A DNA stretch of 64,000 nucleotides, from NCBI GenBank assembly GCA_963711495.1, contig CAVQEK010000009.1:310001-374000 (forward strand), given 5' to 3'. Position numbers and translations under genes: made by a program. The notes below the pieces were generated by a model. The model made no database searches and was not told where the DNA came from. It saw only the letters and a list, made by a program, of their open reading frames with translations. This document shows, one piece after another, positions 8,221-17,423 of this stretch (its first letter is position 1; each line of letters begins with the position of its first letter). This stretch comes from CAVQEK01 sp963711495. Its GTDB lineage: Bacteria > Bacteroidota > Bacteroidia > Cytophagales > Cyclobacteriaceae.

Positions 8221-9473
8221 GCCTTTTTGAGTTCTATAATGGTGATCTCTGGTAAAATGCCAATTCTTCCGGGATAACCTAAGAAACCAAATCCTCTATT
8301 TACATAAATATACTGCAGATCTTTTTGGTATAAACCGGCCCATTGGTCATATATGTATTGACTGGGACTCCACTTGAAGTCACCGATTTCAATTCCAAAT
8401 TGAAAACCATGGGTATGCCCGGCAAAAGTGACATCGATGTCTGGAAAATCAGGCCTGATCTGGGCGTCCCAATGGCTGGGATCATGGGAAAGCAATAATT
8501 TAACAGGAGCGTCTTCCGAACCAGCATATGCTTTGGCCAAATCACCATATTTTGAAAATCGACCTTTTCCCCAGTTTTCGACACCTATAATGGCAATTTC
8601 TTCTCCTTCAATTCGTAGTCTTCGATTTTCATTCAGCAGGATGTTCCAGCCCATATGTTTGTGAACATTGATGAGGTCCATAAGATTTTTTCTCTTGGCA
8701 TCAACACTTGGCCAACTCCTGTAATCGCCATAATCGTGATTACCCAATGTTGAAAACACACCCAACGGCGCTTTTATTTTGGAGAATAATTCAACATAAC
8801 TATTCACTTCGTCAGTTTGGTTATTGACTAGATCGCCGGTGAAGAAAATGACATCAGGGCTTTGGGCTAATAATAAATCTACGCCTTTTCTGACGCCACT
8901 TCTGCTGAAAAAACTTCCCGAATGTATATCCGATATCTGTCCAATTCTGATACCATCAAATGCATCGGGCAGATCAGGTAAATGGATGGTCTTTTTTCTT
9001 ACTCTGTAGTCGTGTGCACCTGAAACAATGCCATAGGTCATCGTAACCATCGGCAAAGACGCAGCAACTAAAGTTGTTTTTGCCAGAAATTCTGATCGCG
9101 AAATGCCGCCGCTTTTTGTCGCTTCTATGGCAGGACCACTTTGAAATTGCAGCGCAATCCATTTTACAATCCGCAGAAGGTCATCAAAGATCAAGACCAG
9201 AGCCCCAAATATTTTTGAAAAGTAATTGATGGATAAACCCACAATTATGACACTACGGAAGTGGCGCGGTACAATTTGAGGGATGGCAAAATTATAAATA
9301 ATAAGTGCAGTCAGACTGAGGCCGGTAAGTGACCAGTACAAGGTGTACAACAACTTTCTGGTGAATGGATTGAATTGTTGGAATACCAGCCTGACGGCTT
9401 GAAAAACATAAATGTCTATCAGAATGAATATAATGGCAAAAATGCCAGTAACTACAATTTTGGTCATGGTCAC
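8217..9473 (-). CDS. Membrane-anchored metallophosphoesterase
   Basis: The 418-aa protein has about four hydrophobic helices in the first 110 residues and then a calcineurin-like phosphoesterase domain. All metal motifs are present: DIHSG, GDLVNN, GNHDYGDY, SHDP and GHTHGFQ. This is the YkuE-like branch, which in other bacteria acts on the envelope side, for example on lipid-linked phosphates; the substrate here is unknown. Translation starts only 10 nt below the terminator-like hairpin of the RND operon, so it may depend partly on readthrough. It overlaps the previous gene tail to tail. Confidence 0.87.
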   Translation of the reverse strand: MTMTKIVVTGIFAIIFILIDIYVFQAVRLVFQQFNPFTRKLLYTLYWSLTGLSLTALIIYNFAIPQIVPRHFRSVIIVGLSINYFSKIFGALVLIFDDLLRIVKWIALQFQSGPAIEATKSGGISRSEFLAKTTLVAASLPMVTMTYGIVSGAHDYRVRKKTIHLPDLPDAFDGIRIGQISDIHSGSFFSRSGVRKGVDLLLAQSPDVIFFTGDLVNNQTDEVNSYVELFSKIKAPLGVFSTLGNHDYGDYRSWPSVDAKRKNLMDLINVHKHMGWNILLNENRRLRIEGEEIAIIGVENWGKGRFSKYGDLAKAYAGSEDAPVKLLLSHDPSHWDAQIRPDFPDIDVTFAGHTHGFQFGIEIGDFKWSPSQYIYDQWAGLYQKDLQYIYVNRGFGFLGYPGRIGILPEITIIELKKA

Positions 9474-9482
9474 AAAATAAAA

Positions 9483-9518
9483 TCAGAATTCCGGCATTTT
9501 GTTATTCCGGAATTCTGA
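9483..9518 (-). terminator. Perfect 12-bp hairpin after the RND operon
   Basis: TCAGAATTCCGG (9483-9494) and CCGGAATTCTGA (9507-9518) form a perfect 12-bp stem with a 12-nt loop, 7 nt beyond the RND stop. On the minus strand a T-rich stretch (ATTTTATTTTG) follows. It also lies 10 nt before the phosphoesterase start, so it may act as a leaky terminator or leader structure. Confidence 0.7.
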
Positions 9519-9524
9519 AAGTTT

Positions 9525-12500
9525 TTATTTATGTTTTACGCCTTTAGCGCGTAAGCTGTATTTATCGGCCAGAAAATACATCACAGGTACAATTACTAAA
9601 GTCAAGAACGTTGCGAACGTCAAGCCAAAGATAACTGTCCAGGCCATTGGTCCCCAGAATGTGGCGCTGTCTCCACCAAAATAGAATTCCGGATCAAATT
9701 TACTGAACAAAGTCAGGTAATTGATATTGGTTCCGGTAGCCATGGGGACTAAACCCAGTACCGTTGTAATCGCGGTTAGTAATACCGGGCGAAGGCGGGT
9801 TTTACCGGCAATATGAATACTTTCCACCAGGTCTTCAAATGAAAGGTATTCCTCATCTTTCAACCCGAGTTCGGCACGTCGTCGTTTCCTGACCAAATTG
9901 GTATAGTCAATGAGCACTATCGCATTATTCACCACCACTCCCGCCAGGGAAATGATGCCAATTCCAGTCATGATAATGATAAAATCCATGTGAAATATTA
10001 CCAAGCCCAGGAATACACCAATTGTGCTGAAGAGTACTGATGCCATAATGATAAATGGTGTCATAATGGAATTAAACTGGGCCACAATGATAAGGAAAAT
10101 GGAAAAGATGGCAATCATAAGCGCCTTGAAAAGGAACTCGCTGGATTTTTGCTGTTCTTCCTGCTCTCCGGTGAATTTCATCTGATAACCTTCTGGCATT
10201 TCGAAATTACTAAGTAAGGTCTTTAATTGTGCCACGATTTCATTGGCGTTATACCCATCAATTACGTTCGAATAAATGGATATAACACGGTCAAGGTCCT
10301 TCCTTTTCACCGAACCAAAGGTCGAAGTATATTTCACATCGGCGACAGATGAAATTGGGATTTGTTTCAAGGTTCCCTTATTATCACGAAATGTGATTTT
10401 CTGATTCATCAACGCATCCACATCGTATCGATATTTATCCATTAAACGGAGCTCGATGGGATATTCATCTTCTCCTTCTTTGTATTTCGATACTTCCGAA
10501 CCGAATAGGGCAGTCCTCAATTCCATGGCAATTGTTCTGGTAGAAAGTCCAAATCTTCTGGCTTTGTCCCTATCTATATCAACCAACAATTCAGGTTTTC
10601 CGGTTTCCAGGTCTGATTTTAATTCCTGAATACCCGGCACATTGGCTTGTTCAATCCGGTTCATCAGACTTTGTGTAATGCTTATTAATTTATCATAATT
10701 TTCGCCACTCACTTCTATATTGATAGGTTTTCCAACCGGTGGTCCCATAGCGTCCTTATCGATTGTAATCTGAACGCCCGGATATTTTGCCATAGCCTGC
10801 CGGATCTTTTCCATAATTTCCTGTGTGCTGATGCCATGTCGTTTTTCATATTCATGAAATGATACAGTGATCATGGCTTTGTTGGGTGTTGCCTGTTCAC
10901 CAGACATAGAGTTGGGATCACTGGCTCCCTGGCCTACCTGAGCAATAAACGATTCAACTGCCTGATGATATGGCTTAATAATCTCTACGATTTCTTTTTC
11001 TATCTTTTTTGTGAACGCATTGGTTTGTTCAATATCGTAACCAATGGGTTCCTCAATGAAAATATTGATATAGTTGGGTTCACTGTTGGGGAATAAACTC
11101 ACCTGAGGTTCTCTGGAGATAAACAACCCTATGGAGAAAAATAACAGTAATCCAGTGCCGAAGAAGAAATAATATGGTTTTCGCCCGTGAAGTGCATATC
11201 TAATGGTGGCGGAATAGCCATGTTCAAGCGCAGGGATGAATTTATCCTGAAACCATTTAACGCCTGGATTTAAGACAAAAACCTGAAATGGCGCTCCTAG
11301 GGCGATAAACATCATTATATTGGCCACTGCCAGATAACCACTCATATAAAATGGTATAGAAACCAGTGCAAAGGCTCCGGCTATGATGAAAAGTTTAATT
11401 CTTTTTACCTTTTCTTCTTCCACTTTCATATACATGGAAGTAAGCACAGGGTTAATTACCAGGGCCACAAAAAGAGATGATGAAAGAACAATGATCAAGG
11501 TAATGGGCAGATACTTCATGAATTGACCCATTATACCGGTCCAGAAAGCCAGCGGTAGAAATGCCGCCAACGTGGTGGCTGTGGAGGTGATGATAGGCCA
11601 TGCGACTTCACCAACACCTTCTTTAGCGGCTCTTATTGGACTGTAACCTTCTTGCATAAGACGGAAAATATTTTCTACCACAACAATTCCATTGTCCACC
11701 AGCATGCCCAGAGCAAGTATCAATCCGAACAACACCATCATATTGGCGCTGTATCCGATGAATGACAAAATCATGAATGCCATGAACATCGACAAGGGTA
11801 TGGCAATACCTACAAAAAGTGCATTTCGCAATCCCATGAAAAACATCAATACCAATACCACCAGAATAACACCGGTGATTATGCTGTTTTCCAGGTTGCT
11901 GACCATACTGTCGGTGAATTTGGACTGGTCATTGGTGATGGTGATATCAAGATCACTTGGGAAACGTTCGGCCTGGGCTTTGGCAATGATATCTTTGATT
12001 TCTGCTGCCGTGATCAACAGATTTTCTCCACTTCTTTTTACGACATCGACCGTAACAACCGGCAGTTGACTACTACGAGAGTAACTTTTACGTTCTTCGT
12101 ATGAATCGGAAACATTGGCGACATCTTTTACATAGACGATCCGGTTGTCCTCATCTTTAACAATCACATTTTCAATATCCTTTACAGCTTTGAATTCGCC
12201 ATCCACTCGGAGCGATCTTCTGAAATCTCCGGCCAAAATATTGCCTCCTGACATGGTCACATTCTCTGCGGCAATAGCGTCGCGAATATCTGTGAAACTC
12301 ACATCCCGCGCTTCCATTTTATAAATATCCGCGTCGACTCTTATTTCCCGATCGCGGGCGCCTTTAATATCGCATTTGGAAACTTCTGGTAATTTTTCAA
12401 TTTCATCCTGCAGATAATCCGCAAAAGTTTTTAGTTCGTTGATGCTGTAATTTCCGGAGATGTTTATGTACATGATGGGTAACTCCGTGAGGTCGATATC

Positions 12501-12935
12501 CTGTACATTGGGATCAGTATCAAGATCTGTTGGCAAGTCACTTTTTGATTTGTCAACTGCATCCTTGACATCCTGCAAGGCCTTATTGATATCTACTTCC
12601 GGGTTAAATTCTACCACAATGCTGGAATAGTCCTGAACGGAAGTTGATTTGATATCTTTGATACCTGAAATCGACTTGATTTCTTTTTCAATCGGCCGCG
12701 TGATCAAATTTTCCATATCGATTGGAGAATTCCCGGGATAAGCTGTTCCCACATAGATGGTGGGAATTACTACTTCGGGAAAACTTTCCTTGGGTATGGT
12801 GATGTAGGAATATACACCCATGATCACAACGATCAAGGTTAGTATGATCACACTGGTTCGGTTATCAACTGATGCCGAACTGATGCCAAATTCCCTTATT
12901 ACTTCTTTGTTCGTGTGTTTTTCCTGGTTTTCCAT
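9525..12935 (-). CDS. RND efflux permease (HAE1/AcrB-like)
   Basis: The 1136-aa inner-membrane pump has the two-fold AcrB layout: one N-terminal helix (TSVIILTLIVVIMGVYSYITIPKE), a large periplasmic loop, five to six helices including LILALGMLVDNGIVVVENIF, then the same again, ending with TRLRPVLLTAITTVLGLVPMATG and a final helix pair. In TM4, AcrB has two proton-relay Asp (VDD); here it is VDN, as in many HAE1-type pumps. It is the last gene of tetR-tolC-adaptor-RND, 17 nt after the adaptor. Expected to export lipophilic drugs, bile-like or solvent-type compounds. Confidence 0.93.
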   Translation of the reverse strand: MENQEKHTNKEVIREFGISSASVDNRTSVIILTLIVVIMGVYSYITIPKESFPEVVIPTIYVGTAYPGNSPIDMENLITRPIEKEIKSISGIKDIKSTSVQDYSSIVVEFNPEVDINKALQDVKDAVDKSKSDLPTDLDTDPNVQDIDLTELPIMYINISGNYSINELKTFADYLQDEIEKLPEVSKCDIKGARDREIRVDADIYKMEARDVSFTDIRDAIAAENVTMSGGNILAGDFRRSLRVDGEFKAVKDIENVIVKDEDNRIVYVKDVANVSDSYEERKSYSRSSQLPVVTVDVVKRSGENLLITAAEIKDIIAKAQAERFPSDLDITITNDQSKFTDSMVSNLENSIITGVILVVLVLMFFMGLRNALFVGIAIPLSMFMAFMILSFIGYSANMMVLFGLILALGMLVDNGIVVVENIFRLMQEGYSPIRAAKEGVGEVAWPIITSTATTLAAFLPLAFWTGIMGQFMKYLPITLIIVLSSSLFVALVINPVLTSMYMKVEEEKVKRIKLFIIAGAFALVSIPFYMSGYLAVANIMMFIALGAPFQVFVLNPGVKWFQDKFIPALEHGYSATIRYALHGRKPYYFFFGTGLLLFFSIGLFISREPQVSLFPNSEPNYINIFIEEPIGYDIEQTNAFTKKIEKEIVEIIKPYHQAVESFIAQVGQGASDPNSMSGEQATPNKAMITVSFHEYEKRHGISTQEIMEKIRQAMAKYPGVQITIDKDAMGPPVGKPINIEVSGENYDKLISITQSLMNRIEQANVPGIQELKSDLETGKPELLVDIDRDKARRFGLSTRTIAMELRTALFGSEVSKYKEGEDEYPIELRLMDKYRYDVDALMNQKITFRDNKGTLKQIPISSVADVKYTSTFGSVKRKDLDRVISIYSNVIDGYNANEIVAQLKTLLSNFEMPEGYQMKFTGEQEEQQKSSEFLFKALMIAIFSIFLIIVAQFNSIMTPFIIMASVLFSTIGVFLGLVIFHMDFIIIMTGIGIISLAGVVVNNAIVLIDYTNLVRKRRRAELGLKDEEYLSFEDLVESIHIAGKTRLRPVLLTAITTVLGLVPMATGTNINYLTLFSKFDPEFYFGGDSATFWGPMAWTVIFGLTFATFLTLVIVPVMYFLADKYSLRAKGVKHK

Positions 12936-12952
12936 TGATTATTTTCCATTAT

Positions 12953-14125
12953 TTACATCACGTTCTCTACTATTTTAACTTTGTTGCCATCGGTAACTTC
13001 GCGGAAACCTTCATCCACCAACAATTCATTGCCTTGGAGTCCTGATTCCACCATGGTGTTGTTCTTGTAAGTCACTCCACGTCCTATATGAACTTTTTGG
13101 GCGACCTGCAGTTGCCCTGTATCAGAGACAACATACACAAAATCTCCCTTGTTATCTTGTTGTATGAGGTTGGTCGGGACTACCGGGGCATTGTCCGCTT
13201 CAAAATCTTTTATTTTAAGAATAGCCAGTAAATTGGGTTTCACCACGAAGTCCAGTTCGGGCAGTTTGGCTTCTATTTCAAAGGTTCTGTTTTTTTGCTG
13301 GATTACTTGGCCAATGGCTGAAATTCTTGTCTCGATACTTTTATTATAAGCCGGGAAAAAGATGGTGACCGGATCACCCTGTTTAAATTTACTGATGTAA
13401 GTCTCTGATAGATCGGCCTGCACATACATCGATTTGTGATTGACAATTCGAACCAGTGGCGAACCAACTGGCGCCATTTCACCTTCCTTTACCGGAATGT
13501 CGTCGATGGTGCCATCAAAAGGAGCACGGACTTGCGATTTTTGAATTTGTGTTTTGACATTGGCGATTTGGTCTTCCAATGATTCTTTGCGATTCTTGGC
13601 TTCGAGATACTGGACTTGAGTACCGATATTTTTATCCCAAAGATTTTTCTGCTTTTCATACATGGTTTTGGCAAGGTCATATTGTGTCTGCAATTGAGCC
13701 AGGCCTTTTTGTAAAAGATCGGTATCCTGGGTGAGTATTAATTGGCCTTTTTTGACGATATCGCCTTCGGAAACCAAAATATTTTGTATGTTACCCATGT
13801 TTTCTGCGCTGAGGAGCACATTTTTCTTGGATTGGACGGAACCGCTCACCTCTACATAGTGTACAAATTTTTCTTTTTTTACCGGCAAGGCCGTGATCAG
13901 TGTTGCCTTTCTGTTCATTTTGGCAAACTCCGGATCTTCCAGGGCAATTTGTTTTTCCAGATCATCGATTTTATCCCGTAAATCCTGAAGTTGCGTTTTG
14001 TATTTAGTCAGCTTCTCTTTTTTGACTTGCAGGGGATCTTTTTTCTTATTACAGGCACTGAATGACACGATCAATGCGATGAATAACAATACTGCTGTCT
14101 TTTTCATTTTTATTTTGATTAACAT
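12953..14125 (-). CDS. RND periplasmic adaptor (membrane fusion) lipoprotein
   Basis: The 390-aa protein carries a lipobox (VSFSAC, Cys near 25), so it is anchored to the inner membrane and reaches the periplasm. A coiled coil runs through about 27-65 and 135-190, with the split lipoyl domain around ILVSEGDIVKKGQLIL and VRAPFDGTIDDIPVKEG, then barrel and membrane-proximal domains. The start at 14125 leaves 3 nt from the tolC-like stop; an in-frame ATG at 14107 gives a cleaner signal peptide (MKKTAVLLF). It couples the pump to the outer membrane channel. Confidence 0.9.
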   Translation of the reverse strand: MLIKIKMKKTAVLLFIALIVSFSACNKKKDPLQVKKEKLTKYKTQLQDLRDKIDDLEKQIALEDPEFAKMNRKATLITALPVKKEKFVHYVEVSGSVQSKKNVLLSAENMGNIQNILVSEGDIVKKGQLILTQDTDLLQKGLAQLQTQYDLAKTMYEKQKNLWDKNIGTQVQYLEAKNRKESLEDQIANVKTQIQKSQVRAPFDGTIDDIPVKEGEMAPVGSPLVRIVNHKSMYVQADLSETYISKFKQGDPVTIFFPAYNKSIETRISAIGQVIQQKNRTFEIEAKLPELDFVVKPNLLAILKIKDFEADNAPVVPTNLIQQDNKGDFVYVVSDTGQLQVAQKVHIGRGVTYKNNTMVESGLQGNELLVDEGFREVTDGNKVKIVENVM

Positions 14126-14128
14126 GGT

Positions 14129-15499
14129 TTATTTGCTCAGTAAAATTCCCAATGATTTTTCGTAATCCACTTTAGTGATCAGTGCATCATAAAGTGCATT
14201 AAAATAATTGGTTTGCGATTGTTTGTAGGCATTGGCAGCCTCAATTACTTCTAAGTTGGAGCCGACGCCTTCCTGATATTTTATTTTTGTATGACTATAA
14301 ACTTCCTCGGCCAGTTGCATGTTGGCTTTTTGATCTTCGAATTGATTGATGCTGTTCAATAAATTGTTACGTGTTTCCTGGGTTTCAACTTTGATGCTGT
14401 TCTTGAGTTTTTGTGATTGATACATTAGCTCTTCCAGATCAATGCGATTTTGTTGAACGATATGACTCTTTTTAAGACCGTCAAAAATGGGGAGATTTAG
14501 TCGGATGCCTGCCATTTGATAATCAAACCAATAGTTGCTATTGCCGAATTTTAAAAGATCACCTGTGGAAGCCACGCCTGCATTTTGCCCCCAGGAAAAG
14601 TAAACATCCATGGTTGGAAGATATTTTACCTGGTTGTTTCTCAAATTGATCTGAGCTAAATTCTGACGAGTTTGAATAATATCATATTCAATCCGATTGT
14701 TATAATTAGCTTCCATGGCCAATTCTTTTTCATAATCCAATTTCAGATCCTGGAGCGATTCTGCAATTTTCAGGTCTTCTTCTATCGGCATTCCTATCTG
14801 GAATTTTAATAATTCAATGCTGATAACATAGGCCCTGTTACTGTTTTGGAGGGTTGTTTTGGCATTGTTAAATTCTACCCGTGTCCGGTTTACATCTATT
14901 TTCTCTGCAAATCCATTTTCGTTCATTATGACAGTTTCATTCAACAAAGAATCAAGTCTGTTGAAATTTGATTGTGCCTGCCCAAGGGCCTCCTGATTCA
15001 CCAAAACAGTATAATATGCTTTCGATACGGTTGAAGTTATATCTATCTTATTTTGAATATGTTCCTTGGAAGTGAGTTCCTGATAGGTTCGGGAAGCTTT
15101 TAACCCTACGAAAAAAGAACCGTCAAATATCATTTGAGAAACCGATAATCCAATGTCTCCATCGTATGGGGTGCCAAATCGCACTTCGATTTTATCGTCG
15201 GGGCCAGCACTAGGATCGAAGAATTGAGCGGGAATAAATGTTGTCCTCAATTTCAAATTTTTATTCAGTGCAGCGGAAGCATTCACTTGAGGTAATCCTT
15301 GTGATGTAAATTCACCTACACTTGCCTTAGATCTTTTAACTTCGAGTTGTGAAACCAAAAGGTCCTGGTTGTGTTCATAAGCATAATTCAGGCATTGCTC
15401 TAACGTGAACACATGCTGAGTGTTTTCCTGAGCCCAGACATGCTGATCCTTTAAGATAAAAATACACAAAAAGAAAATGGCTGTTAAAAACTTATTCAT
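14129..15499 (-). CDS. TolC-family outer membrane channel
   Basis: The 456-aa protein has a signal peptide (MNKFLTAIFFLCIFILKDQHVWA) and two outer-membrane-efflux repeats. The first begins LEQCLNYAYEHNQDLLVSQLEVKRSKASVGEF, the second near LQDLKLDYEKELAMEANYNNRIEYDIIQ. The long alpha-helical hairpin stretches and a C-terminus of repeated YEKS-type turns fit TolC. It overlaps the tetR end by 8 nt and precedes the adaptor by 3 nt, so the order is channel, adaptor, pump. This arrangement is common in Bacteroidota. Confidence 0.9.
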   Translation of the reverse strand: MNKFLTAIFFLCIFILKDQHVWAQENTQHVFTLEQCLNYAYEHNQDLLVSQLEVKRSKASVGEFTSQGLPQVNASAALNKNLKLRTTFIPAQFFDPSAGPDDKIEVRFGTPYDGDIGLSVSQMIFDGSFFVGLKASRTYQELTSKEHIQNKIDITSTVSKAYYTVLVNQEALGQAQSNFNRLDSLLNETVIMNENGFAEKIDVNRTRVEFNNAKTTLQNSNRAYVISIELLKFQIGMPIEEDLKIAESLQDLKLDYEKELAMEANYNNRIEYDIIQTRQNLAQINLRNNQVKYLPTMDVYFSWGQNAGVASTGDLLKFGNSNYWFDYQMAGIRLNLPIFDGLKKSHIVQQNRIDLEELMYQSQKLKNSIKVETQETRNNLLNSINQFEDQKANMQLAEEVYSHTKIKYQEGVGSNLEVIEAANAYKQSQTNYFNALYDALITKVDYEKSLGILLSK

Positions 15500-16118
15500 T
15501 GATTGAACTATTTTGGTGATATTGATTTAATAATTTGGTTCCTTCTTCTGATAAAACACCATAAACAAAATGGTTGAAAAACTGATCTTGAATATCTGCC
15601 ACATTATATTCACCTTCTGGGAATATTTCTTTGTCAAAAGATAATTGAATCTCTTCCAGCCTGAGTTTGGCGAGGATTGCTGGTTTTATGGTCTTTCGGA
15701 AATGACCTTGCGCCATGCCTTCTTCAAGCGTAGTGATCAATGAATGGTAGAAAACCTCATTTTTATACTGAAGGTATAGTTCCCAGGCTTTCGGATAGTA
15801 TTTTTCCAAATCGTACAATACATTTAAATTCATATTTTTGAATTTATCCCGAAGGCAAATCGAAAGTTGATAAAGTTGTGCAATGGCATTTTCAGTATTG
15901 TCTTTAATGGAGATCATTTCGTTTTTCTCTTTCTCAAAATGCATTCTTGTTGCAAGCAGTATGACTTCTTCTTTATCTTTAAAAAATTGATAGATCGTTT
16001 TTTTTGAGATGGACAAATGTTTGGCAATATCATCCATGGTCACACTTCGCACTCCGTATGAGAGAAAAAGTTTGATAGATTCCGTAATGATTTTTTCCTT
16101 TAATGCTTCTTTTTCCAT
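15492..16118 (-). CDS. TetR family transcriptional repressor of the RND operon
   Basis: The 208-aa protein has an N-terminal helix-turn-helix (VTMDDIAKHLSISKKTIYQFFKDKEEVI, about 26-53), typical of TetR/AcrR, followed by an all-helical ligand domain. It is the first gene of the operon and overlaps the tolC-like gene, so it most likely represses its own operon and is relieved by pump substrates. The only plausible start is the ATG at 16118; the next Met is inside the HTH. A candidate operator and a promoter -7 lie just upstream. Confidence 0.9.
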   Translation of the reverse strand: MEKEALKEKIITESIKLFLSYGVRSVTMDDIAKHLSISKKTIYQFFKDKEEVILLATRMHFEKEKNEMISIKDNTENAIAQLYQLSICLRDKFKNMNLNVLYDLEKYYPKAWELYLQYKNEVFYHSLITTLEEGMAQGHFRKTIKPAILAKLRLEEIQLSFDKEIFPEGEYNVADIQDQFFNHFVYGVLSEEGTKLLNQYHQNSSINE

Positions 16119-16125
16119 ATGCGGG

Positions 16126-16162
16126 CAAAACTAAGGAAACTATTAAGTTTTTCTAAGTTTCC
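16126..16162 (-). promoter_or_regulatory. tetR promoter -7 element and overlapping inverted repeat (candidate TetR operator)
   Basis: On the minus strand TAGTTTTG (plus 16126-16133) matches the Bacteroidota -7 consensus exactly, ending 8 nt before the tetR start. Next to it, GGAAACT (16135-16141) and AGTTTCC (16156-16162) form a 7-bp inverted repeat with a 14-nt spacer, which sits where the -33 to -7 spacer would be. The TTG -33 is not seen. Position suggests a repressor site; the identity is an inference. Confidence 0.5.
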
Positions 16163-16296
16163 GGCTTCCTTTTTAAACTGGATAAAGACAGAAAAGGTTA
16201 GGAGAAGTGTGTTAATTTTAAGTAAAAAATGGAGAACGGTAAATACCAGGATTAAATGGAAGAAGAATTATTTAACCGGTAAAGCACAAAATTCTC

Positions 16297-17082
16297 GTGA
16301 GAAACCTTAAGATTTCTAATAAATACGCACTTTTGAATTGTAAAGTTTACGGAAATGGGTCAAAAAATATTTTGGCTTTCCATGGATTTGGTCAGGACGG
16401 ATCAATTTTTAAAATATTAGCTGACCGGTATCCCGATACGTCGGTTTTTTCTTTTGATCTTTTCTTTCATGGTGAAAGTGTTTTGGCTGAAGGTGAGTCG
16501 CCAATCGCAACCGACAGTTGGTTAGATCTGATACGCTCGTTTTTCAAGCAAACCGATATTGATCAATGCGAATTGGTGGGGTTTAGTTTTGGCGCTAAGC
16601 TTGCCTTGATGATCCTTGAATTTTTTCCTGAAAAAATTAATAAACTCGTATTATTGGCACCGGATGGTGTCGAAGAAGCAAGGTGGTATAAACTGGCAAC
16701 GGGCAATTGGTTAGCACGACAATATTTTCATTGGATTGTCAGTCACCCGGTTTCTTATTTTTATGGAATTAATTGGTTGAGACGGCTCGGTTTCATAAGC
16801 AGACAAATTGAACGATTTGCCAAGGCAGAGATGGGAGATTTTCCCGGCAGAATGAGGGTGTATAAAATGTGGGTGGGGTTACGGAAAATAAAACCTAATT
16901 TACAAAATGTATTGCTGGCCCTGGAAAAACATAAAATCCCGACAGAAATCTATCTTGGGAAATATGATAAAGTGATCACCAGGAAAAGGATTGAAAAATT
17001 ATTGAAGTACGAAAAATCGAATTTGATTACTTTAAATTGTGGGCATACACATTTGGTAGAACAGTGGTTAAAACAACTTTGA
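16297..17082 (+). CDS. Alpha/beta hydrolase
   Basis: The 261-aa protein has the alpha/beta hydrolase fold: an oxyanion loop HGFGQDG near 29, the nucleophile elbow GFSFGA with Ser97, Asp224 (GKYDKVI) and His250 (CGHTHLV), so a full Ser-Asp-His triad. No signal peptide, so cytoplasmic. The start is GTG at 16297; the only in-frame alternatives lie inside the fold. Substrate (ester, lactone or acyl-thioester) is not predictable. It is divergent from tetR and convergent with a small hypothetical gene. Confidence 0.82.
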   Translation: MRNLKISNKYALLNCKVYGNGSKNILAFHGFGQDGSIFKILADRYPDTSVFSFDLFFHGESVLAEGESPIATDSWLDLIRSFFKQTDIDQCELVGFSFGAKLALMILEFFPEKINKLVLLAPDGVEEARWYKLATGNWLARQYFHWIVSHPVSYFYGINWLRRLGFISRQIERFAKAEMGDFPGRMRVYKMWVGLRKIKPNLQNVLLALEKHKIPTEIYLGKYDKVITRKRIEKLLKYEKSNLITLNCGHTHLVEQWLKQL

Positions 17083-17089
17083 TACAGCG

Positions 17090-17341
17090 CTATTTCAATT
17101 TGTTTTTATCAATATAATTTGTTGGCTTAATCTTCAGTTTGTGCTGTTTTATTTTTTTGAGATATTTGTCCAAATCTTCTTTTTTTTCATTGGTCCAATC
17201 CATAAGATCAGAAACTTCAGAATGCATCAATTCTATTTTTTCCTTCGCATGTCGCAAATTAATGCCTTCAACCCATTCCAAAAAAACTTCACCATCCAGG
17301 CGATACGAAAGATAGAACCTATGCAATTGACGTTCTAACAT
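17090..17341 (-). CDS. Hypothetical small protein (83 aa)
   Basis: A charged protein with the segments RLDGEVFLEWVEGINLRHAKEKIELMHSE and a basic tail HKLKIKPTNYIDKNKLK; no signal or membrane segment. It fills the gap between the hydrolase and the MORN-repeat gene and is divergent from the latter. An ORF on the other strand (17141-17338) overlaps it and is poorer in protein-like composition. Family not recognised; it may be a real gene but the support is moderate. Confidence 0.45.
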   Translation of the reverse strand: MLERQLHRFYLSYRLDGEVFLEWVEGINLRHAKEKIELMHSEVSDLMDWTNEKKEDLDKYLKKIKQHKLKIKPTNYIDKNKLK

Positions 17342-17423
17342 TAAATCAGTATAAAAATTATGTTAATAGTTGATGATCCGTTAATATAACCATCATAAAT
17401 ATAAAGTCTACGAGGCATAAAAC

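Noticed and set aside
16119..16310. 63-codon frame starting directly at the tetR boundary
   Set aside because: It runs through the tetR promoter/operator region, is Lys/Arg-rich and overlaps the hydrolase start; most likely non-coding.
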